Source: Xiphophorus maculatus (taxonomy: Eukaryota > Chordata > Actinopteri > Cyprinodontiformes > Poeciliidae). Taken from it: DNA of 64,000 nt. How positions within the stretch are numbered: position 1 is the first letter of the stretch; each line of letters begins with the position of its first letter. Position numbers and translations under genes: made by a program. The notes beneath the pieces are model-generated. The model saw nothing but the letters and a program-made list of their open reading frames with translations, was not told the origin of the DNA and did not search any database. Where the stretch lies: assembly GCF_002775205.1 (NCBI RefSeq), contig NC_036460.1, positions 251,501-315,500 on the forward strand. Direction: 5' to 3'. Positions 48,770-61,905 of the stretch are shown here, in pieces.

Positions 48770-50240
48770 CACCGTTAGCACCGTTAGCAGCTCAGGTAGC
48801 AGCTGTGAGAAGGCCAAGGTGTGTCTTTAAATGAAATGAAACGATGGGATTCTCTCACTGGCCGTCCCTGATCAAAGGTTCTACGATGTGAACACAGAGA
48901 TCAGTGAATGTCACATGCAGGCTAGTTAGCTTAGCTTCAAGTTGATGTGAATTATGTGCAGAAACACAACAGCTGAGTCAAAGTGAAAAGCTGTTGATTT
49001 ACCGGGCCGTCTACGTTCTGACCCTCAGTGACGGTCATGAAACCTGGACCAGAGGATCTAGAAGTTGACTTTGCTTGGACATGTGTGGGAATCTGGTGGA
49101 GGAGCCGCTGCTTCTCCGATAAAATAACAGTTTTTCACAACAAGCTGATCATCTGCACGGCCGGTTTCATCAAACATCTCTTTGGGAATCACTTTGTTAC
49201 AGAACCAGCTGGTTCTTTTCCAGGTCTCTGGTTTGTCCATGAAAATCTGTGGCTTCAACAAAAACAGTTTTTCTGATGAAAGTCCTGAACAGGAACTGGA
49301 CCAGAACATCAAGAAAAACCTCCAGACGTGGTTCTGTTTAGTTCCTGCAGGTAGTTTCAGTTCCTGAGAAGAAGCTCCAGTTGTGAATGTAACAGTTCAA
49401 ACCTCCTCATCTCGTTCATAATCTCCCAATAATCACCTAATAATCCCGTTTTCCAGAGTTTTAGTTGCACTGGTTCCTTTAAATGTGAAGAGTCAAACTT
49501 CACGTCTGATTGGTCGACTAAACAGGAGCGAATGTAGCGCCGGGAAAAAGTATTTATACCCTTATTGTTGTCTTCTGCTCTTGCATTAAGTAAATGTCAG
49601 ATTGTCAGATTATTGTTAATCTCAAATAAAGATAACCTGAGAAAACATAAAAAGCTTTTTTCAAACTTTGATTTCTGTAATTAAGATTCTTAATCTCTGG
49701 AAAATTCATATCTGTGTGCAATATGTTATATTTATCTATACTTAGTCTGTTTATCAGGAATACTTTGATGGGATTTCAAAAGTCTTTACAACGTTTTTGT
49801 GTTTTCATCACTTAGATTGTTAATAAAAACTTCAAGTTTTACCACATTCTGGAAGATGCAGTTCAGTTTCATTCATTCATTATTTCAGTTCAGGTCATGA
49901 AAGAAGATGAGATGCAGCTGGAGAACCAAACCGTTTATTACAGCAGAAAATCCAAAATAATTCAAGAACAGAGAATTACTGTGAAGATTAAAGAGTTTAT
50001 ACTGGATGGTGATTGGCTGGTGGATCACAGGTGACCTGAAAAAGGAGTTTAGAGCAAAAAGCACTGAGGACCCCTAGTGACCATGAGCGGAACAACAAGA
50101 CAACAGATTTCCTGCTCATTCAATGAAACTCATATTAATCAGTTTCTGATAAATATGATGACATCATCATCCAAACATCTCCTGACATTTAAGAGAATCA
50201 ACATGAAACTAAATATTCATCATCAGGGAAAAACTCAGAA
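48770..50240. other. Intergenic DNA without a recognised gene
   Basis: A stretch at about 49540-49860 with AAAAGTATTTATACCC looks like an unclassified fish repeat end. Nothing coding was seen. Confidence 0.35.
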
Positions 50241-50243
50241 TGT

Positions 50244-50390
<147 letters not shown>

Positions 50391-50590
50391 GGCAGGGTCT
50401 GTGGTCACACTGACGACAGCAGCTTTCTCTCATACAGGAAAACACCTTCCACAGTTTAATGCTGCAGCAGCCAATCTGCAGCAGCAACCGAATCCAACGC
50501 ACCCGCGGAGTCCAGGAGAACCGGGCCACGTTCCCAGGGGCCCAACGCGGGGTCTGAGAGCCAGAGACGGTACGGATCAGCAGGTAAAGA
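50391..50590 (+). repeat. Dispersed block, partner of 27165-27345
   Basis: GTGGTCACACTGACGA, CTGCAGCAGCAAC and GGGTCTGAGAGCCAGAGA occur in the same order as in the earlier block. It lies about 2.9 kb upstream of the gpr171-like gene. Confidence 0.55.
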
Positions 50591-50599
50591 AGGTCTAAC

Positions 50600-53480
50600 T
50601 TGACTCTGCTGAGATCAGAAATAGATCGGATAACGAGGAGGGGCTCGGAGTCTAAAGGAGAACGGAGGGGCAGTTTGTTCTGACAGATGTTTCACTCTGG
50701 TGATTATTTTAACATGTTTCTGAAGGTTAATTTCCACATGCAAATAAATGATGGAAAAACATGGCAGAGGAACCTGGAAGGTCCAGGAAGAAGAAACATT
50801 AAACCACAAACATTCAACCAATCAGATCACTGAACCAGTTCAGGAGTTTACTGGTTTAATGGGGATGTTTCACCAAACTGGACTTCAGCTCACTGACTGG
50901 AAGTCAATGATGTGTTACTGGGAAATTGAGCATAAATTAGGAGGTGTGTGAAGATGTGTTTGTACAGAGAGAAGTGATGAAGAGATAAAAACGTCCAAAT
51001 GAAGGAATATGCAGAGTAGCGTGCAGAGGGATGAAGATGGAGCCGTCGTCTCACCTGCAGCAGCCATCAAGTCCTCATTTCTCTGTTTACGGTAATTCTG
51101 GGTCATTTTTAGCGTCATTCTGTGGCCGAAGCAGAACCTCTGCTGGTTTTAACCTGAAGACTCTGTGTCTTCTCTGCAGCTGTGAACCTCAGTTTGTCTC
51201 TTTGAGGGAGTTTTAATGAATTTTCCTAAATAAAACTTTAATTTGGAGAGTTTCAGATTTAGAAAACTTCCTGCACTTCCTTCCAGTCTGAGTGATTCAT
51301 TTTGCTCTGATGAGTTTAAACCTGATTCGTCACCTCAGATCATTTGCTGTTTTTAACAAAGTTTCCCCGTCTGACACATAGCAGCCGACGGCTTCCTGAC
51401 ATGTGCGTCCGTCTGAGCGAGTGGGACAGTGATGAGAAATCGGGCAGAATGAGTGTTTTCTTTACCTTTAACCCACGGCTGTCTGGAACGCGCCACTGGT
51501 GGAAAATCGCTGATCGTTGTGTTCAGTGGCATATTTAAGGGTTTTACAGAACGTAAGGAAGAGACGCTCTGTTTCACCTCGACGTGCCGAAAAGCTCGTT
51601 TGAGACCACAGAGGCTTCATCTGCATCCTGTCAGACTCTCAGCTCACTTCTTCTTCTCCTGTCAGCAGAAACCGATCTGATCACACGTTCATCATCTGCA
51701 GCGCCTATAGAAAGAGTTTTATCTTTTCATTGCCTTTTAAAGTCAATCATGATAAACTCTGGTGTCAGAGTGAAAACTGTTTTGACAATTAAATAAAAGT
51801 GTGTAGTATAAGATAAGTGATTTCATAAATATGTACTCCAGACATAAACTTTATTTTGTTTCACCAAGCAGTCTCTTCCCGCGTGCCTTTGGGCAAACTC
51901 TAGTCCAGCCTTGATCCAGCAGTGGTGAGCACACTTCCTCTACTAGCAAACCTAATTTTTAGCTCAACACTTTAATGCTTTTGCTAACCTTGAAAACGTT
52001 TGGTTCACTTCGTTTCCCTTAAATTAACTTTTCAGGATCAAATCTAATTTTCTTGGCTGTTTTCTAAACTTTCAGTGGAATAAAGTTTGAAGTTTTGGTT
52101 TTTAACTGTTGAAAATTCTTTAATTAATTAACTTTTATTTGACCAAATATCTTCATGTCAAGCAAGTAACACGGACAAAATTAGACAGACAGTATAAACA
52201 TAATATCCTAAAACATGTAAAGCAAATAAATGTCAAAATTAAATTGATGCTTGAGGGTCACAGTCTTTCTACAGCATTTATTAATTTGAACTGAACATTG
52301 CGCTTCAACACCAGCTTCTGCTAAATACCGTGTTGGCATAGCACTTTAGCATTAGCTTTAGCTAAATACTTGTGATTTAGGGTTAGCACAACTTACCACT
52401 GCACTCAGGTGATTCCACTCGCCGAGACACTGCTAGCTCTAACTGACTGGACTATTTTATCACCTTGACATTTAAAAAAAATCTTTTTCTTAAAAAGCCA
52501 CATTTTGGTGACATTGACTGATTTGTAAAGGCAATAAAAAAGGTAAAACATGTAAGGTGGTGAAGACTTTATCCAGACACTGTAAACACCTTCATTTATC
52601 CGCAGCATGTTTGACCTGATTTACCTTAGAAAGTGGAAAACATGAAGGTAGGAGGAGTCTGAGGCCTGCAGAGGTGTGATGATCAAGCGGCTGATTCTGC
52701 TGTGAACTGAGTTTATCAGGTTGCTTCAGATCAACTCTTCTTCAGCTGGCCGGCAGCTCTAAACATGTTATTAGGCTCAATCTGCAAAGGCCATCTCATG
52801 GTTTAAGCAGAAAAAGCTGCAAAGCCTTCAGGAGGATTATGACCTTTAAAAACATTGGCAGCAGAACGCCACCATCACTCAGGAACAGGGCGAACAAACT
52901 GTTAGAGCGGGCGACCATTACTGGTGATGACACCATTACTGGTGATGACACCATTACTGACACCACTAATCGGAAACCATGACCAATCAACCCATCAGGT
53001 TTCAGGAAGTCCCTGCGTTATCTGAAGGCTGCAATGTTCCTGTTAGCTGAAACAGTTTCATCAGCTTCGTAATCAGAGTCACCTCAACAGAACCAAAGGA
53101 TTAGATCTGCTGCTGTTGATCCAATCCATGATCCAGCAGAACCAACATCAAGCTGGATTTAATTCACTTTATTCATTTAGAGATGATTCACCAGAAACCT
53201 CAAGTCGGATTTATACCCAGATCCATGTAATCAGTCGTTGATAATAAGTTATCCCAGCCGTTTTCATTCAGTTGTTAACGGTTGTTGATGTGGCGTCATC
53301 AAGCCTTCATCATCTGTAAATGTGTAAGAGCTGTGATCTCTTCCAGCAGAAAGTGAAGCTGCATGTAGCTGAGCAGAAGAAGACCAACCTACAATCACGA
53401 CGGTAAGCAGCCAACAAACCCACAAGACGTCTGCTTCCTCTTCCTCTTTGTGTGCTGAAGCAAACAGGAACCTGTGTGTT
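50600..53480. other. Intergenic DNA upstream of the gpr171-like gene
   Basis: No coding exon was recognised. A fragment related to the 41-bp repeat of 62253-62595 occurs at about 52320-52370. A short ACCATTACTGGTGATGAC tandem lies at 52915-52965. Confidence 0.4.
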
Positions 53481-53490
53481 CTAGAGTCAG

Positions 53491-56399
53491 ATGGAGCTGA
53501 TCACGGTGCTCCACTCCTCCAACATCACCCCTACAGGAGGACCTGCAGAGAACCCATGCATCGTCAACGACCAGATGGGTCCCTTCATCGTCCTCTACAT
53601 CCTCATCTTCACCTTGGGCCTGCCTGGGAGCCTGCTGTCTGTCTGGGGGTTCATCCAAAGCCGCAGGTCTCAGGTGGGACAGCAGATCTCGTCTTGAAGC
53701 TGTGATTTCCATTTCTCTCAGTGATATTCCTGCTGTGTCTCTATAAACACTGATTACCAACTAGAACCAGTTTGACAGATTTTATTGATCACAATGGACA
53801 AATATTTGGTCAGTATTCAGAAATAGGATCATTTTGTGTTATGGTTCTGAGACCAAAGCCTTCCTGGAAAGTCCTCAGAACATTCTTCCAGAAGACTTGA
53901 TGATCATCAAGATGTTTTCTGGTAAATGTGGGATCAGCTTTGTTTTCTTCTGGGTCAGTAGTGGTTCTGGTCTTGACCTCCCACATGGAGGCCATTTTTC
54001 TCTGTTTCTAATTGATAAATCATGACATTGGACCTTAACTGAGGCCTCTTCTTCTCTTTAGTCTTTGACTAAAGGCCTTGAGCCATTTCTCCTGCTAAAG
54101 CTAGGCTAGCACATTTGTTTTGGTTGTATTTAGGTTCTCTCCATGTTCCACTGCATTTCTAAAGCCTCAAATTTTATGTCAATGACTTTTTCTTTAGATT
54201 GGGATACGATGTGATGCTTGGGATCTTTTACCTACTTCATGTTGTCAGTTACTTTTAAAGAAATGCCACAATTCTACAATCTGACAATAATCATGCATTT
54301 ATTTGACAAGTGATTTCTGTTTTTAGATTTGTTTGATGGCCTGAAACATTTCACTGTGAAAACAAATCTCACCTCACCAACATACTCAGGCATGCTGGCC
54401 TGAGTATGTAGCCTTGTACATTCTCTGCTGACGGTTGAGATTTCATGGTTGAGCATATTGAAATTTCTGTATTTTCCACAATTCAAGTAGATACTAACAA
54501 GTTTGATGAGCTAGTTTTGCTCCTAGCCCTCTGTCTTCTCACCAAGGTAGTCTCTACACCTGTAAGTGCGGTCACTGTAGTGGTAGTCCAGCTAAAGAGT
54601 GTTAACCTTATCGGTTCGCCGTCACACAAAAAAAAGAGTTAGATGTGAACACGCTGAGGAGATTACTGTGCGACACAGTATACAATCATAAAGATGTACC
54701 TTTGCGCAGATGTGTCCAGCGGACGTCCACTTTCAGCAGGTGTGGACCTCCACGAAGTGAAGTACCTGGGAGTAAGCCATGGTTGCTTATGGAGGGATGA
54801 AGTAGCTGAGTGTTTCACAGATCCCTGGCTTACTCTCTGGTATAGTTTGACTTAATTTGATGTTTGACATTCTGGATGTCTTGGTTGTGTCTCAGCAGAA
54901 GCACAGCACCTACGTCTACCTGGTCAACCTGCTTGTGGCCGACATCCTGCTGCTCTTTGCCCTCCCATTTAAGATCCTTAAGGACCTTGGCTCAGCATCA
55001 TGGAATCTCATGGTGTTCCACTGCCAGGCCAGCGGCGTCATCATATACATCAGCCTTTACGCATCCATTGCCTTCCTTGCCTTCATCATTGTAGACCGCT
55101 ACCTGAAGGTAGAGCAGGACATTCAGTGAGGACCATCTGTGTCTGTGACTGTGGTTTCATGACTCTGTTCTGCTGCAGGACCACCACACGGCGCGCTCTC
55201 TGCGGCTGCAGGAGTCCAGCTTCGCCTGGCTGTTGACAATGGTGGTCTGGATCTTGCTGCTGCTTATCATGGTGCCCAATATGGTGCTTCCCACAAAGGA
55301 CTACAAGGTACCACAACTTCTACTGATATCAGATGTATGATAGAAGTGAGGTCTTATCGCCTGTAACAGCAGCAAAGTTTTCTGAGTCTGACTTCGGTCT
55401 TATAACAACAGACCAAACAAATTTCCACCCTGACCACAGGAGAAGTGAACACCAGGTGTTTTCAATGGGAGAGGAAATCCAGCTCAGTAAAACGTGACAC
55501 TGAAAAGGTTTTGGCTGAGGAAGTTATAGTTATGCTGTAGCAATGCAGTGGACAGTTTGGGTGGATGAAAAAAATTAAACCCAAATGCCTAGCCCTCCAG
55601 GAATGGAGGGTTCTGGACCAGTCTTGGTCTCAGAAGAACCAAAGTTCACTTCAACTGACCCAAGATCTAAGTTTGTACATGGACCAGAATTCATTCTTTT
55701 GTTCTACATCGGAGACCAAGTGTGCATTCACCTCCCACAAAGAACCAGACTTGCAAGACAAGTGAACCAGAGTTCAATTAAGGCAGACTAAACAGGGCTG
55801 ATGTGAAGGGTCCCAAAGGTCCTTTAGATTTTCCATGGCCTCTAACTGAAAGTGTTTCTGCTTTCTCTGTTCAGGTGACAAAGTACCTCAGCTGTTCATC
55901 TTTGAAGGAGAAAATCAGCCTCCACTGGCACACTCTGACCGTGTTTCTCAACACAGCCCTCTTCCTCAACGCCTCTGCAGCCGTGCTCATCTCCAGCGCC
56001 CTGGCCCTCAAAAGACTCCTGCACAGTCACAGCGACCCCAAACTGTGGCTGGATGCCAGGAGGGTGGTGCTGAGTGTGACGGCAATGGCGCTGGCCTACA
56101 CCCTCAGCTTCGTTCCCTACCATGTGGTGCGGACGCCGTACACTCTGGCCCAGGCCGAGGTCATCAAGAACTGCCAGACCAAGAGGCAGCTGTTTCTGGG
56201 GAAGGAGTCCACGCTGTTCCTGAGCCTGCTCCACGTCTGCCTCGACCCGCTTCTCTTCTTCAACCTGGATGCTGCGTTCAGAGAAACAGTCAGGAGGCTC
56301 CTTCGCCGCAGCAGAAACCAGGCCGTTGAAGCAGATCAGCAGGTTGTGCAGGAAGTGATGCTGCCAAAAGTTCATGCAGAGGAGGATACTGCGGTCTAA
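53491..56399 (+). CDS. gpr171: GPR171-like class A GPCR, four coding exons
   Basis: The exons are 53491-53673, 54899-55108, 55179-55307 and 55875-56399. All introns are GT-AG, phase 0, giving 348 residues. A CAGCAG acceptor at exon 2 would allow one extra Gln. The match to GPR171 is specific. TM1 has GS where most receptors have the conserved Asn (GPR171 shares this). FHCQ before TM3, VPNM, then KD in ECL2, SFVPYHVVRTPYTLAQAEVI (human ...FVPYHIVRIPYTLSQTEVI) and the Lys-Glu of TM7 (284-285) agree in order. Other landmarks are Asp76, DRY 127-129, Trp155, Cys103/Cys181 and Pro255. GPR171 is a Gi-coupled receptor linked to the peptide BigLEN. That ligand link is from mammals. The TM7 motif is DPLLF (298-302), so the NPxxY tyrosine is Phe. 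The tail ends in DTAV, a class I PDZ consensus. The human coding region is one exon, so the three introns are notable. Confidence 0.85.
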
Positions 56400-56504
56400 T
56401 CACAGGTCTACAAAGACGATGAGCAACATTGCAGATGCTGCAGCAGATGTTCAAGAAACTGGATGTTTTTGGTAATTCAAGAACAAAGAGCGACTTTTGG
56501 GGCA

Positions 56505-56640
56505 TTGTGTGGCATAGTGGTTAGAGCTGCAGTTCGTATTCAGACGCCTCGGACCTCAACATGGCCGTCTTGAGTTCGAGTCCTCACTTCCTTTGCCTAT
56601 CCGCCATTTGCTGTCAGATTACTGCTGGATGAATGCTAGT
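56505..56640 (+). mobile_element. tRNA-derived SINE in the gpr171-like 3' UTR
   Basis: GGCATAGTGGTTAGAGC (A-box) and TTGAGTTCGAGTCC (B-box), then CTTTGCCTATCCGCC and a poly-C tract at about 56670, match the SINE family of 26355 and 29125. It lies between the stop codon and a candidate AATAAA at 56743-56748, so it is probably transcribed. Confidence 0.6.
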
Positions 56641-56742
56641 AGTGCCAAAATTTATAAAAACAAAACAACACCCCCCCCCCCCTTTTATCTTCTCAACAGG
56701 TTTAAGATGGTTGAACTGGAATACTACCAGGACTTAACTGGT

Positions 56743-56748
56743 AATAAA
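56743..56748 (+). terminator. Candidate poly(A) signal, gpr171-like gene
   Basis: An AATAAA hexamer lies about 345 bases past the stop. Confidence 0.45.
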
Positions 56749-57220
56749 GACGATCCTGTATTTATATTGTTTTTCTTGCACTGTCTGCACTGCCTTTGGA
56801 GCTGACTCTTTATGACTTTGGAGGAATGTTAAGTGACAGAATATCAGCAGAGAATGGATTCACCCTCCAGATCAACATCACAACCCTGAGACGTGATTAC
56901 TGGTGAACAATTCAGGAGATTGTGAGACTGTTCAGTGAATCGTTCATAATTTAAGTGCAATCATTTAATTTCATTGTTTTTATGTAGTTCCTGGAGCTGC
57001 AGTCAGCGGTGAAGAAACAGTTAAATGCATTCATCTGCTTGATGTGTGATGGCTTGTTGAATATTAAACTAAATTAAATGCAAGTGAATGTCATAATTAT
57101 TATTTTAATAACTGATGATTGGTCGGAACAAAATGATGGACAACACAAAACTCGTCTGGTTTTAGGCGTTAAAAGGGAAATCTGAGACAGTTTGGTTGTT
57201 CAGAAGCTGTCGCGTTGTGC

Positions 57221-57307
57221 AGAGGGCAGCAGAGGGCAGCAGGGGGCAGCAGCGGGCAGCAGCGGGCAGCAGCGGGCAGCAGCGGGCAGCAGAGGGCAGC
57301 AGAGGGC
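57221..57307. repeat. 10-bp tandem repeat (AGAGGGCAGC)
   Basis: There are eight full units and a partial one. The third base varies as A, G or C among units (AGAGGG, AGGGGG, AGCGGG). Each unit contains the AGGGGGCAGC-like half of a CTCF core. Confidence 0.95.
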
Positions 57308-57309
57308 TA

Positions 57310-59460
57310 ATTAGTTCTCCAGCCTGGAAATGACGCTGCAGAAATCCAAACTCAGCTTTTATCTGCAAGAAGAATCTCATCTGAGCTGAAATACGCTCCA
57401 AACAAGATAATCTGATTAAACTGGTCAATTGGATTAGAGCGGAAAACCCAGAAGGCTCCGAGGAACCACAGCAGAAACATGGACACAACCAGAGCAAAGG
57501 TCAAACTGCTGACAATGTTGCTTTAAATCCACAGAAATGATATCAACTGGTTGATGGCGGCTGTAGCTCAGACGGTCACTGAGGAAGATCTGGAGATGAT
57601 CCTCTGAGAACCTCGTTAATCTCTGTTAATCTCTGCAACAGAAAAGATTAAACCTCAGCCTGGGCAGATTTCAGATGGAAACTGTCCTTTGGTCTGAGTT
57701 TGACTTTATTTATTCTATTGGAGCTTTAGATGGAAACCAGAACAACAAGAACGTTGGTTCATTCAGGTCGCAGAAAAATCCAAACAGGATGAGCATGAAG
57801 AGATTCTGCAGAATAAAGTGGAAGATTATCTGGAGACGTCCTTAAGGTCCAGAGCCGTTTCCTCAAAGGTTCCCAGAGTTCCTCTGTCCCAGGCTAAATT
57901 TAGTGACACAGCTGCTGTGAAGCTGGCCGTGTTTCCAGATGTTGACGGAAGAAAAGTTCAATCAACATCCAACATCTCATCTGAAGTTCCACGTTTAGAT
58001 GAGATCAACAAGTCACCTTCAACCCGCTGTATGCCAGGCCACTAGATGGCGCTGTGATTTCAACATGACTTTGAAACGCACATGTACTTTGACTCTTAGC
58101 TTCCAGCTAACAGCTAACAGCCTCTGATCAACCGAGTGACACTCGGTTCGGTTGTGTTAACTGAACAGATGAAGTATCATAGCTCAGCTGAATGCTGTCT
58201 GTCAGAGACTCTGACCGCTGGTGGTTCTGTTGACGAGCTGCTGGACCGGTCCAGAACCAAAATGTGACGGAAATCCCGGAGAGGTCGGCAGTCAGGAGCG
58301 TCCGAATCTCGGAAAACGTAGATTTAAAAATCCTTAAAGGAACCTTAGTATTTAAAAAATTATGAATATGAACAGGCAAAAGAAACAAAGAAAGTAATGA
58401 ATCTGCTATTCATCAAAGAAAGAAATTAAAATTTATTTTTCGCCCCCCTCATTATCAGAACAATGGTCCGGTCCGATGTGTGGGCGGAGCAACAGCAGGA
58501 CCGGTACCGGCTAGCTGTTAGCTGTTAGCTGTTGCTCTGCAGCACAAACAATAAACCTTCCAGTAAGTAACAGACATGTAAACCTTTTATTTCCTTTCAC
58601 TGCTCAAAAGTAAGAAACACATTAACAGTAAAAATCAGACTGTAGTTTATTATTTCATTACTTTGGCTGAATCATGATAAACTGCCTCAAAACTAGAAAA
58701 ACTGACTGCATTGCTTTGATAGACCTAGGCTTGTTTGTCGAATGTAGCAAATATCTTAATCATATTTAAATAATTATATTAAATTTGAAACAGGAGAAAG
58801 TGGCTGAGCGCTGCGAGTGGCTGACAGCTCAGCGTGTGGGAGCCGAGAGCAGAGCGGCTGATGGTAAAAAAAAAGAAAGAAGTCTTTACTTCTTGCCTTT
58901 AAAATCACAAAATAAAATCTGAATATGTTTCTATAAAACCCTGGCACTTTGAGCGCTTAGTTTAAGTTATGATGCTTCCCAGATATTCATTATTTCTGCC
59001 TGTTGAAGGATCCAGGACACGGAAAAACCAAATTTAAGTTATAATTTACATAATGCATAACTTGTATGGAGAGTCTCTACAATAAATGAATATTTATGAG
59101 GAATTTTATTAACTGGGATTACTCAATAAAGCTTGTTTTTATTTAGAGCCTTAAATGTAAAGAGCAGATATTAGATCGGTGCCTCTGAACCAAACTGATA
59201 TCTGAACATTTAAATTTTGTTTTCCTCCTCTTTGTCTCAACCGTCTGTTTAAAGAGGAAAACATGTTTGATGAGCATTTTACTAGTCAGTCATTACTGGT
59301 CCTGAAGATTGAACACATTCAAACTTTTTAAGCCTCATTTTACGTGACATTTCACTGTAACTTTGCCCCCCAAAGAAATCTCCTGTTTGTGTTAACAGAT
59401 GAATCAGAGTAAAGAAACTGTTCCTCTAGGTTTTGGTCCAACTTCTGCTGGGTGTCTTCA
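57310..59460. other. Intergenic DNA without a recognised gene
   Basis: A perfect CTCF-like core lies at 58039-58052. No coding exon or nameable element was found. Confidence 0.4.
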
Positions 59461-59480
59461 CCTGGCTGCAGGCGAGCCGG

Positions 59481-59800
59481 CTGCAGGTGAGCCCACCCGG
59501 CTGCAGGTGAGCCCACCCGGCTGCAGGTGAACCCACCCGGCTGCAGGTGAACCCACCCGGCTGCAGGTGAACCCACCCGGCTGCAGGTGAACCCACCCGG
59601 CTGCAGGTGAGCCCACCCGGCTGCAGGTGAACCCACCCGGCTGCAGGTGAACCCACCCGGCTGCAGGTGAACCCACCCGGCTGCAGGTGAGCCCACCCGG
59701 CTGCAGGTGAACCCACCCGGCTGCAGGTGAACCCACCCGGCTGCAGGTGAACCCACCCGGCTGCAGGTGAGCCCACCCGGCTGCAGGTGAACCCACCCTG
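59481..59800. repeat. 20-bp minisatellite, 16 units, with 80-bp higher-order period
   Basis: Sixteen 20-bp units (CTGCAGGTGA then RCCCACCCGG) run without indels. The only variable base is G or A at position 11. Because 20 is not a multiple of three, all three minus-strand frames stay open across it, which produces long but meaningless frames. Confidence 0.97.
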
Positions 59801-60470
59801 CCAGGATGCTGCCTCTACCCTGAAGTTGCTGCCTGCTGCAGAATGCGAGGCGCTCTGCCGGGTCGTACTGGAGGGTAACAGCTGTGTGAGGTGCGGCGGT
59901 ATGTGAGGACGCAGACAGATATATCCTGACAGCCGGCGGCCCGGTCCGAGTCGCAATTCTGGGTCGGGAAGCAGCTCTGGGTTTAACATTCAAACTAAAA
60001 CTCCTCAGGTTTTCTCAGGTTTTCTGCGTTTTGTTCCTGAGATCAATTAATCAGAACCAAGGCCTCGTTTTCTCCTTCTCATCATCTCCTGATCTGACCA
60101 ATCACACATGATGAGGAGCTGAAGGTCAAAGGTTAAACAGCTGCTGTCTCTCTGTAGATCCTGTCAGAATAAAACTAACAGGTCTGACTTTTAATGTGTT
60201 TTCAGGAAATTTAAACCTGCAGAAATGAGAAAAAAATCTTTACTTTGAATGTTATAATGAATTCTGTTGATATTGTAAAATGTTTTAAAATGAAATAAAT
60301 CATTTAAATCAGCGATGACAGACCTGCTAGTGTTCTGCTACATCCGTCGATTTAAAGCAAACTCCAGATGAAGATTACATTTAATTTGATTGAAGATGTT
60401 CAGGATTAAATTAGGGATGTTGAAACCAGGTCCATGACTCACTGAGGGTTGTAACTTAGTTAGAGCTCAC

Positions 60471-60535
60471 ACACACACACACACACACCCACACGCGTGA
60501 AACCCCCCCCCCCCCCCACACACACACACACACCA
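60471..60535. repeat. (CA)n microsatellite interrupted by poly-C
   Basis: ACACAC runs flank a run of about 14 C at about 60505-60518. Confidence 0.95.
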
Positions 60536-61350
60536 GACTGCAGCAACATAAACTGAATATTTCTGACGTCTGGTTTGTTCTCTAACAGGAGGAAGATGAG
60601 ATGAGCTGGGTAACTTATGCTAAGCTACATAAACTAAGCTAACTGAAGTAAAAATGGCTAAGAACACTGAAGCTAAGCTGCAGTAAGCTAAGCTCTGACA
60701 ACTTAAGTTAACTTAGAAATGCTAAGCTAAGTGAAGTTAATATAAAAACGTCGTCAGTGTTGACTAAACTAGTCCATGTAAAGTTGTGAGGTGTGCTACC
60801 TTTTCCTACTACTCTCCAATCATTCATTATCATCACTGCATTTATTTCTATCGAAGCTCCAGCTGGCTCAGTGTTTCTGTTCCGAACGGCTGAAAAAGAA
60901 CAAACGTCCTAGTCAAAGCTCAGGCCTAACCCTGGTTGAATGCTGTGTTCAGAAAGCTGAGCAGAAACAAATGTTTGCAAACCTCAGTGAACTGGAGCTG
61001 CAGCGGAACAAAGAGGGAACCAGAATTCCTCCAGAACCATAAAGTCTGACAGAAAACCGCCATGAGAGTTACTGAAACCTTTCAAAGGCTTTTCCTCCAC
61101 CGACTCCGGCTTCCTGGATATTTCTGTTCTTCTTTCACCTCCTTCAGTCCGTTTCTCTCTCTGTCCTTATACGGCCTGACCGGTCACCAAAACGCCACCA
61201 GACGAGCCATTTATAGGCAGAGAGTCGCGGCTCGAGGTCGTTTGGTGCCGTGGGAACAGACGTCACATCACAAACACGCAGCGACAGAACCGCTCAGCTT
61301 CAGCTTCAGCCGCTTCACTTCCAGCACCAGTCCAGATCACCCCGACACCA

Positions 61351-61518
61351 ACGTCTCACTCCTCATCACATTATCACCCAACGTCTCACTCCTCATCACA
61401 TTATCACCCAACGTCTCACTCCTCATCACATTATCACCCAACGTCTCACTCCTCATCACATTATCACCCAACGTCTCACTCCTCATCACATTATCACCCA
61501 ACGTCTCACTCCTCATCA
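61351..61518. repeat. 30-bp minisatellite, 5.6 units
   Basis: Five identical 30-bp units begin with ACGTCTCACTCCTCATCACA, followed by a partial sixth. The period is a multiple of three, so a plus-strand frame reads through it as a 10-residue repeat (NVSLLITLSP). No family resemblance supports a gene. Confidence 0.95.
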
Positions 61519-61800
61519 TTGCCTCTAACCCAAAGTCTCGGATGTTTCCTGATTGGTTACGTCTTGGTTTCCTGAGCGTTCTGTTTTTAGGATATTGAGA
61601 CATTTATGACGGTTTATGATGATAACGTCATGAAGGTATTTTTAGCCGTCTGGGATGAGGCAACCTCCTCCTCCACCTTCATATCTCAGACTTTCCATCA
61701 GTGGGAGGAGAAACGAAGGAACGACTGGAGCTTCCAGTTTAACTGATGATCTAATGATCCTCAACTCAGAGTTAGAATTACTAGAGAGAGGAAGAGAGCA

Positions 61801-61905
61801 GGATGGATGGATGGATGGATGGATGGATGGATGGATGGATGGATGGATGGATGGATGGATGGATGGATGGATGGATGGATGGATGGATGGATGGATCCAT
61901 CCATC
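61801..61905. repeat. (GGAT)n microsatellite ending in a short inversion
   Basis: About 24 GGAT units end in ATGGATCCATCCATC, where the repeat flips to its complement. Confidence 0.97.

Noticed and set aside
59352-59993. A 213-codon open frame on the minus strand, with parallel frames of 187 and 112 codons
   Set aside because: It is produced by a 20-bp tandem repeat that lacks stops in any minus frame. The peptide is only the repeat and no family is recognised.
61062-61598. A 178-codon plus-strand frame with NVSLLITLSP repeats
   Set aside because: The repeats come from a 30-bp minisatellite whose period is a multiple of three. The rest has no recognisable domain or splice context.
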